Assembly (NCBI GenBank): GCA_002386945.1 | Contig: DGKH01000021.1 | Location: 9,535 to 21,746 of the forward strand | Length of the DNA stretch: 12,212 nt | Direction of reading: 5' to 3' | Source: Proteobacteria bacterium UBA4575 | GTDB lineage: Bacteria > Pseudomonadota > Gammaproteobacteria > UBA4575 | Part shown: positions 8,405-12,212 of the stretch, one piece after another | Numbering within the stretch: the stretch's first letter is position 1 | How the letters are laid out: each line of letters begins with the position of its first letter | Translations under genes and position numbers: made by a program | The notes under the pieces: model-generated | Database searches by the model: none | What the model was told of the DNA's origin: nothing | What the model saw: the letters and a program-made list of their open reading frames with translations, nothing else

Positions 8405-8890
8405 ATGGCTAGAGGTATCAATAAGGTAATCATTGTCGGTAATTTAGGACAAGATCCGGAAGTAAAGTATATGCCCAGTGGTGGCGCGGTCTGTAATATC
8501 ACGGTAGCGACATCAGAAAGCTGGAACGATAAAAGCACTGGTGAGAAGCAAGAGCGTACAGAATGGCATCGCATTGTCTTTTATCGCAAGTTGGCTGAGA
8601 TCGCAGGTGAATACTTACGTAAAGGTTCACAGGTATACGTTGAAGGGAAATTACAAACACGTAAGTGGCAAGACCAGGGCGGTGCTGATCGTTACACTAC
8701 AGAGATTGTAGCGAATGAGATGCAGATGCTAGGTAGCCGCGGATCAGCCTCTTCAGGGGCATCAAGTTCAGGCTCTACAGGTTTTGACAGTAGCAACAAT
8801 CAAGCTTCTGCAGCGCCAGCGAGTAGTAATACTCCAGCTCCAGCAGGTGGCGGTATGGCTGATGATTTTGATGACGATATACCGTTTTAG
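8405..8890 (+). CDS. ssb: Single-stranded DNA-binding protein
   Basis: SSB binds ssDNA as a homotetramer during replication, recombination and repair, and recruits partner proteins through its C-terminal tip. The 161-residue protein has an OB fold (about 1-110) starting [20 protein letters not shown]40, W54, W88 and Y60 lie at the positions of the E. coli DNA-stacking residues W40, W54, W88 and F60. A flexible Ser/Gly/Ala/Pro-rich linker (about 111-150) follows, ending in the canonical acidic tip [16 protein letters not shown] immediately upstream (8394-8400) gives a strong ribosome binding site 4 bases from the ATG. It follows the transporter gene by 16 bases and is closed by a terminator at 8948. 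In E. coli, uvrA and ssb are directly divergent. Here the transporter gene lies between them on the ssb side. Confidence 0.99.
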   Translation: MARGINKVIIVGNLGQDPEVKYMPSGGAVCNITVATSESWNDKSTGEKQERTEWHRIVFYRKLAEIAGEYLRKGSQVYVEGKLQTRKWQDQGGADRYTTEIVANEMQMLGSRGSASSGASSSGSTGFDSSNNQASAAPASSNTPAPAGGGMADDFDDDIPF

Positions 8891-8891
8891 T

Positions 8892-8936
8892 TGGGTAATC
8901 CCACATAACGGCCAGGGCTTTTAGATCAGGCTCTGG
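8892..8936 (+). repeat. Two small hairpins in the ssb 3' untranslated region
   Basis: TGGG-TAAT-CCCA (8892-8903) lies immediately after the ssb stop. CCAGGGCT (8912-8919) pairs with GGCTCTGG (8929-8936), allowing two G-U pairs, around a 9-base loop. Neither is followed by a T-run. They precede the real terminator and may protect the 3' end of the mRNA. No function is shown. Confidence 0.45.
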
Positions 8937-8945
8937 GTGAGTACT

Positions 8946-8981
8946 AAGAGGGCTGCAGAATTATTCTGTAGCTCTTTTTTT
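8946..8981 (+). terminator. Intrinsic terminator of the transporter-ssb operon
   Basis: GAGGGCTGCAGAA (8948-8960) pairs with TTCTGTAGCTCT (8964-8975), with G-U wobbles, around the loop TTA. It is followed by the T-run 8975-8981. The run overlaps the stop codon of the convergent ABC transporter gene (8980-8982). The reverse strand has no comparable T-run, so it should work mainly for ssb. No separate terminator for the ABC gene is visible. Confidence 0.85.
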
Positions 8982-10659
8982 ATGCTACAACTTCGGATAG
9001 CTTACCGTCACCGAGCTGATAAACATGATCGGATACATCGACGATAGCAGGACGGTGAGAGATAGAGATGACCGTAATTTCTTGACTGAGTTCTTTGAAT
9101 ATCTGACTCAAGGCCAGCTCTGTCCCACTATCTAATGCACTGGTTGCTTCATCCAGTATGAGTAAACGAGGCGAGTGTACCAAGGCGCGTGCAATTAAGA
9201 TTCTTTGGCGTTGGCCGCCTGATAGCTGGGCACCATTTTCACCTACTATTGTCTCTATACCTAGGGGTAACTCTGCGACAAAGTCCATCGCCTTAGACTT
9301 TGCTAGAGCGGTAGTCACTTCATCATTGCTATAGCTGGGGTCACCTAAAGTGACATTGTCTTTGATACTTGAATTCAACAGACTATTTTCCTGCGTGACA
9401 TAGCCAATTTGTTGGCGCCAATGCTGAATGTCTAATTCGTCTAATGGAATACCATCAACTAATATTTTTCCACCACTAGGCTGGTGTAAGCCACAGAGTA
9501 GGTCAACTAACGTAGTCTTACCAGCACCTGACGGACCAATGAACGAGTTCAGTTTATGCTGATGGATGACGGCCACGGCTTCGGTCAGTACTGGTTTATC
9601 AGGGTGACTGAAGCTGAGATTTTGAAAGAGAATATCGCCATCTAGTAAATGCTGCTTAACGCCATCTCGACGTTCAGCATTCTCTGTATTGAGGTCAATT
9701 AGTTCAATGATCTGCCGATACGCCTCATTATCATCGACAAACTTTTGGTAGAGTTTTTGTGCCTTGCCAAAAAATTTCATCGAGCGCAGATATAAAATCA
9801 CTAGAATAAAACCATAGGCGAGAGGTAGCTCTAGATGACGGAAAGAAAAATAGACAGTGAGCACGATGGTAGTCATCAGAATAATTTCTTGCAGCATATC
9901 TAGGGTTTCTGATGCGATAGTTGATTTTCGATAGGTCACTTTGAGTTGTTTTGCATAGCTATCGAGTACAGCTTGTACATGTCGTTCTCTCGCCATCGCC
10001 TTTAGCGGCTTAATACTGCGATAGGAGTCGGTTAATTGCGATGTAATCTTGCGAATAATAAGGGTGGTGTCAGCACCGACTTGACGGCTATACCCAACTA
10101 AACGGCTGAACAGTAATATCAGTAAGAGACTAGTGACGATAGCTATCGTGGCGACTTCCCATGAGATAAGAAAGGCCACTGTAAGATAGGCAATCATCTG
10201 AACAATAATGCAGACGATATCAACAATCGTCATGTAGCCCTGGCCAGAGCGTTCAGCCTCACTGACTAATGCCGCAGTGTATTCACCGCTAGAGCGACTA
10301 GTAAAAAACTTCCACTCTGTTTGAGATACCGAGGTAAGCAAGTGTATGCGCAAGTCTTTAACAATTTTCGCCACAGTGAAGCCCGCATAAACCCGCGCAA
10401 TACCAACAATAATACTTTGTACGGTGATTCCCACTAATAGGAATGTGACCATATTCTCAGTGGTTGGTGTGATACCTATGTTTTCGAAAAACTGGAAAAA
10501 CATCTGCACTTTGGCGGTCTGCTTGCCAACCATGCTGATCAGTAAAACAGGCATGGCCATTAGTGTGGCGGCAGTAATTATGCTGGCAAAGGTGACCGCG
10601 ATGCAGACGATGAGGGTGCGTCTGGGATAACTTGAGTAGAAATAACGTAATAAATGCAT
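8980..10659 (-). CDS. ABC transporter half-molecule, membrane domain fused to ATPase (MsbA-like exporter)
   Basis: This 559-residue protein has the layout of a homodimeric exporter of the MsbA / type I class in the inner membrane. The substrate is unknown. About six hydrophobic helices lie at residues 17-43, 69-90, 144-166, 168-187, 256-273 and 280-295. The ATPase follows from about 342. It has Walker A GPSGAGKTT (375-383), Q-loop Gln423 in YVTQEN, signature LSGGQ (479-483), Walker B LLILDE (499-504) with catalytic Glu504, D-loop SALD (507-510) and switch His535. All catalytic motifs are intact. The A-loop position, usually an aromatic after FS or FR, reads FSHP, so the base-stacking tyrosine appears replaced by His352. 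The ATG at 10659 lacks a clear ribosome binding site, but no better in-frame start lies upstream. It is divergent from miaB and convergent with ssb, and is transcribed alone, so context gives no substrate. Confidence 0.93.
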   Translation of the reverse strand: MHLLRYFYSSYPRRTLIVCIAVTFASIITAATLMAMPVLLISMVGKQTAKVQMFFQFFENIGITPTTENMVTFLLVGITVQSIIVGIARVYAGFTVAKIVKDLRIHLLTSVSQTEWKFFTSRSSGEYTAALVSEAERSGQGYMTIVDIVCIIVQMIAYLTVAFLISWEVATIAIVTSLLLILLFSRLVGYSRQVGADTTLIIRKITSQLTDSYRSIKPLKAMARERHVQAVLDSYAKQLKVTYRKSTIASETLDMLQEIILMTTIVLTVYFSFRHLELPLAYGFILVILYLRSMKFFGKAQKLYQKFVDDNEAYRQIIELIDLNTENAERRDGVKQHLLDGDILFQNLSFSHPDKPVLTEAVAVIHQHKLNSFIGPSGAGKTTLVDLLCGLHQPSGGKILVDGIPLDELDIQHWRQQIGYVTQENSLLNSSIKDNVTLGDPSYSNDEVTTALAKSKAMDFVAELPLGIETIVGENGAQLSGGQRQRILIARALVHSPRLLILDEATSALDSGTELALSQIFKELSQEITVISISHRPAIVDVSDHVYQLGDGKLSEVVA

Positions 10660-10874
10660 GGTTTTGCCAGAATACCGGTAACTTGGGGACGGTGATTTCT
10701 ATCTAGAGGTAGATCATTAACCGCCCATACTACCTCGCGTTGTAGGCCATGCCAATTAGCCCAAGCCAATTACCATGGTTTGTCTGCCTAATTTCTAAGA
10801 ACTACCTCTATTTAATAGCATAATTGTAATGTTTGGGGCATACCATCATGCGCAATCGTTGATACAATGTACCT
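10660..10874. other. Divergent intergenic region between ABC transporter and miaB, with repeated motifs
   Basis: This 215-base gap holds no convincing gene. GAGGTAG occurs at 10706-10712, and its complement CTACCTC at 10730-10736 and 10802-10808. The first pair can fold as a 7-bp stem with a 17-base loop. The first and third copies extend to a perfect 9-base inverted repeat (TAGAGGTAG / CTACCTCTA). GCCAATTA is repeated directly at 10751-10758 and 10765-10772. These could be operators for the divergent promoters. I saw no convincing promoter for the ABC gene. Confidence 0.5.
10860..10868 (+). promoter_or_regulatory. Candidate extended -10 promoter of miaB
   Basis: TGATACAAT (10860-10868) is an extended -10 element, with the hexamer TACAAT matching five of six consensus bases. 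No good -35 lies 16-18 bases upstream. The usual distance to the start point would put transcription initiation at or within a base or two of the miaB ATG at 10875. No Shine-Dalgarno sequence precedes that ATG. If real, the mRNA would be leaderless or nearly so. Confidence 0.4.
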
Positions 10875-12200
10875 ATGAAGCAAAAAGTATTTATTAAAAC
10901 GCATGGCTGCCAAATGAACGAGTATGACTCGGACAAGATGGCGGATGTTCTTATCGATGCCAAAGATATGCAGTTGACTGATAATCCGGAAGAAGCGGAT
11001 GTTCTGTTACTGAATACCTGTTCTATTCGCGAAAAAGCACAAGAGAAGGTGTTTTCGCAATTAGGTCAATGGCAAAAGCTGAAGGCAAAGAATCCAGATC
11101 TGATCATCGGTGTCGGTGGCTGTGTTGCTAGTCAAGAAGGCGAGGCGTTAAAACGCCGTGCACCACAGGTGGATGTCGTATTTGGTCCGCAAACACTACA
11201 TCGGCTGCCAAATATGATTGATCAGGCTAGAGATCAAGGTAAGTCTGTGGTTGATATTTCCTTCCCTAAGATTGAAAAGTTTGACAGTTTGCCAGCACCT
11301 AGAGTGGAAGGGCCCTGTGCCTTTGTTTCTATCATGGAAGGCTGTAGTAAATATTGCTCGTATTGTGTCGTACCTTACACCCGTGGTGAAGAGATTAGTC
11401 GGCCACTGAATGACGTCCTAATTGAGATCCTTCAGCTTGCCGAGAAAGGGGTGAAAGAAATTACTCTGCTTGGGCAAAACGTAAATGGTTATTACGGTGT
11501 AATGGATGGAGGGCAAACAGCGAACTTTGCCTTGTTATTACATTATGTAGCTGAGATTGAGGGGATTGAGCGCATTCGTTACGTCACTTCTCATCCGCTG
11601 GAATTTAGTGATGAGCTGATTGAAGCCTATTCAGAAATACCCAAGTTAGTGAATCATCTGCATCTGCCGATCCAAAGTGGATCTGACCGCATTCTTGCGG
11701 CAATGAAACGTGGGTATACCACGCTAGAATACAAATCTAGGGTGCGTAAGTTACGGACTCATCGTCCTGATATCAGTATGTCTTCAGACTTTATTATTGG
11801 CTTTCCTGGAGAAACGGATAAAGATTTTGAGGACACAATGCGGTTGATTGAAGATGTTGTTTACGATTACTCCTTTAGCTTTATCTTTAGCGCACGTCCT
11901 GGCACTCCAGCGGCGGATTTACTCGATGAGACACCACTCGCTGTGAAGAAGGAACGGCTACAAATTCTGCAGGCTCGTATTCTGCAGATGGCAAGTGAGA
12001 TCTCGACCAATATGGTGGGTAGTGAGCAGGTGGTGCTGGTTAATGGACCATCGAAAAAGGATGCGGAAGAAGTTGCTGGACGGACCGAAAACAATCGCGT
12101 GGTTAATTTTGCTGCGAGTGAGGATACCTATGGCCAATTGGTTAAGGTAAAGATTACCGAGGCCAATCCCAATTCATTACGTGGAATCCTCGTTTCTTGA
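10875..12200 (+). CDS. miaB: tRNA-2-methylthio-N6-isopentenyladenosine synthase MiaB
   Basis: MiaB is a radical-SAM methylthiotransferase. It adds a methylthio group to i6A37 next to the anticodon of tRNAs reading UNN codons, after MiaA, giving ms2i6A and improving reading-frame maintenance. The 441 residues hold the three family domains. The N-terminal domain has Cys12, Cys49 and Cys83 for the auxiliary [4Fe-4S] cluster. The radical-SAM core has C157-x3-C161-x2-C164 (GCSKYCSYC). The C-terminal TRAM domain spans about 379-441. Other family marks are [33 protein letters not shown] and FIIGFPGET. It is somewhat shorter than E. coli MiaB (474) at the C-terminus. The ATG fits the family N-terminus. 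Only 12 bases follow the stop. They contain AGGA (12206-12209), possibly the ribosome binding site of a next gene, which in many gammaproteobacteria is the PhoH-like ybeZ, but that lies outside the window. Confidence 0.99.
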   Translation: MKQKVFIKTHGCQMNEYDSDKMADVLIDAKDMQLTDNPEEADVLLLNTCSIREKAQEKVFSQLGQWQKLKAKNPDLIIGVGGCVASQEGEALKRRAPQVDVVFGPQTLHRLPNMIDQARDQGKSVVDISFPKIEKFDSLPAPRVEGPCAFVSIMEGCSKYCSYCVVPYTRGEEISRPLNDVLIEILQLAEKGVKEITLLGQNVNGYYGVMDGGQTANFALLLHYVAEIEGIERIRYVTSHPLEFSDELIEAYSEIPKLVNHLHLPIQSGSDRILAAMKRGYTTLEYKSRVRKLRTHRPDISMSSDFIIGFPGETDKDFEDTMRLIEDVVYDYSFSFIFSARPGTPAADLLDETPLAVKKERLQILQARILQMASEISTNMVGSEQVVLVNGPSKKDAEEVAGRTENNRVVNFAASEDTYGQLVKVKITEANPNSLRGILVS

Positions 12201-12212
12201 AGACTAGGACGA

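Noticed and set aside
10578..10769. 63-residue reading frame on the - strand reaching into the ABC/miaB gap
   Set aside because: Most of it overlaps the ABC gene start in another frame, and it has no family features or ribosome binding site.
1..12212. Mobile element, CRISPR, prophage, toxin-antitoxin or defence genes
   Set aside because: All long frames are identified housekeeping or transporter genes with even composition. I saw no transposase, integrase, spaced repeat array or target-site duplication.

Overview
The window is a chromosomal housekeeping segment of a gammaproteobacterium. By eye the DNA is moderately AT-leaning, with even base and codon use throughout. The assignment rests on three things. 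The spc/alpha ribosomal operon order is secY-rpmJ-rpsM-rpsK-rpsD-rpoA-rplQ. The SecY, S4, RpoA and UvrA proteins are clearly of enterobacterial/pseudomonad type. A uvrA / major facilitator / ssb cluster resembles the arrangement I recall from Pseudomonas. I cannot name the genus.

Bases 1-4062 hold the end of the spc operon (secY, cut by the window edge, then rpmJ) and the complete alpha operon (rpsM, rpsK, rpsD, rpoA, rplQ), all on the + strand and tightly spaced. The only real gap is the 92 bases before rpsM. It contains a good extended -10 promoter, a hairpin followed by a T-rich stretch, and the rpsM ribosome binding site. This is where S4 autoregulation acts in E. coli. The run ends at a perfect 13-bp hairpin (4031-4061) that can also stop uvrA transcription from the other side.

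Bases 4090-8981 hold a DNA-repair neighbourhood. uvrA is on the - strand. Divergent from it are a YajR-like major facilitator transporter and ssb, which look like a two-gene + strand operon ending in a hairpin terminator. I see no LexA box between uvrA and the transporter.

Bases 8980-12200 hold an MsbA-like ABC half-transporter on the - strand and, divergent from it, miaB (tRNA methylthiotransferase) on the + strand. The 215-base gap between them carries repeated short motifs. It also has a -10-like hexamer so close to the miaB start that the mRNA could be leaderless.

Functionally the window combines protein export, translation, transcription, excision repair, ssDNA protection and tRNA modification, plus two transporters of unknown substrate. 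I found no mobile element, CRISPR array, tRNA or rRNA, prophage or defence system, and no clear new system. The points worth a second look are regulatory sites in the gaps and the identity of the two transporters.
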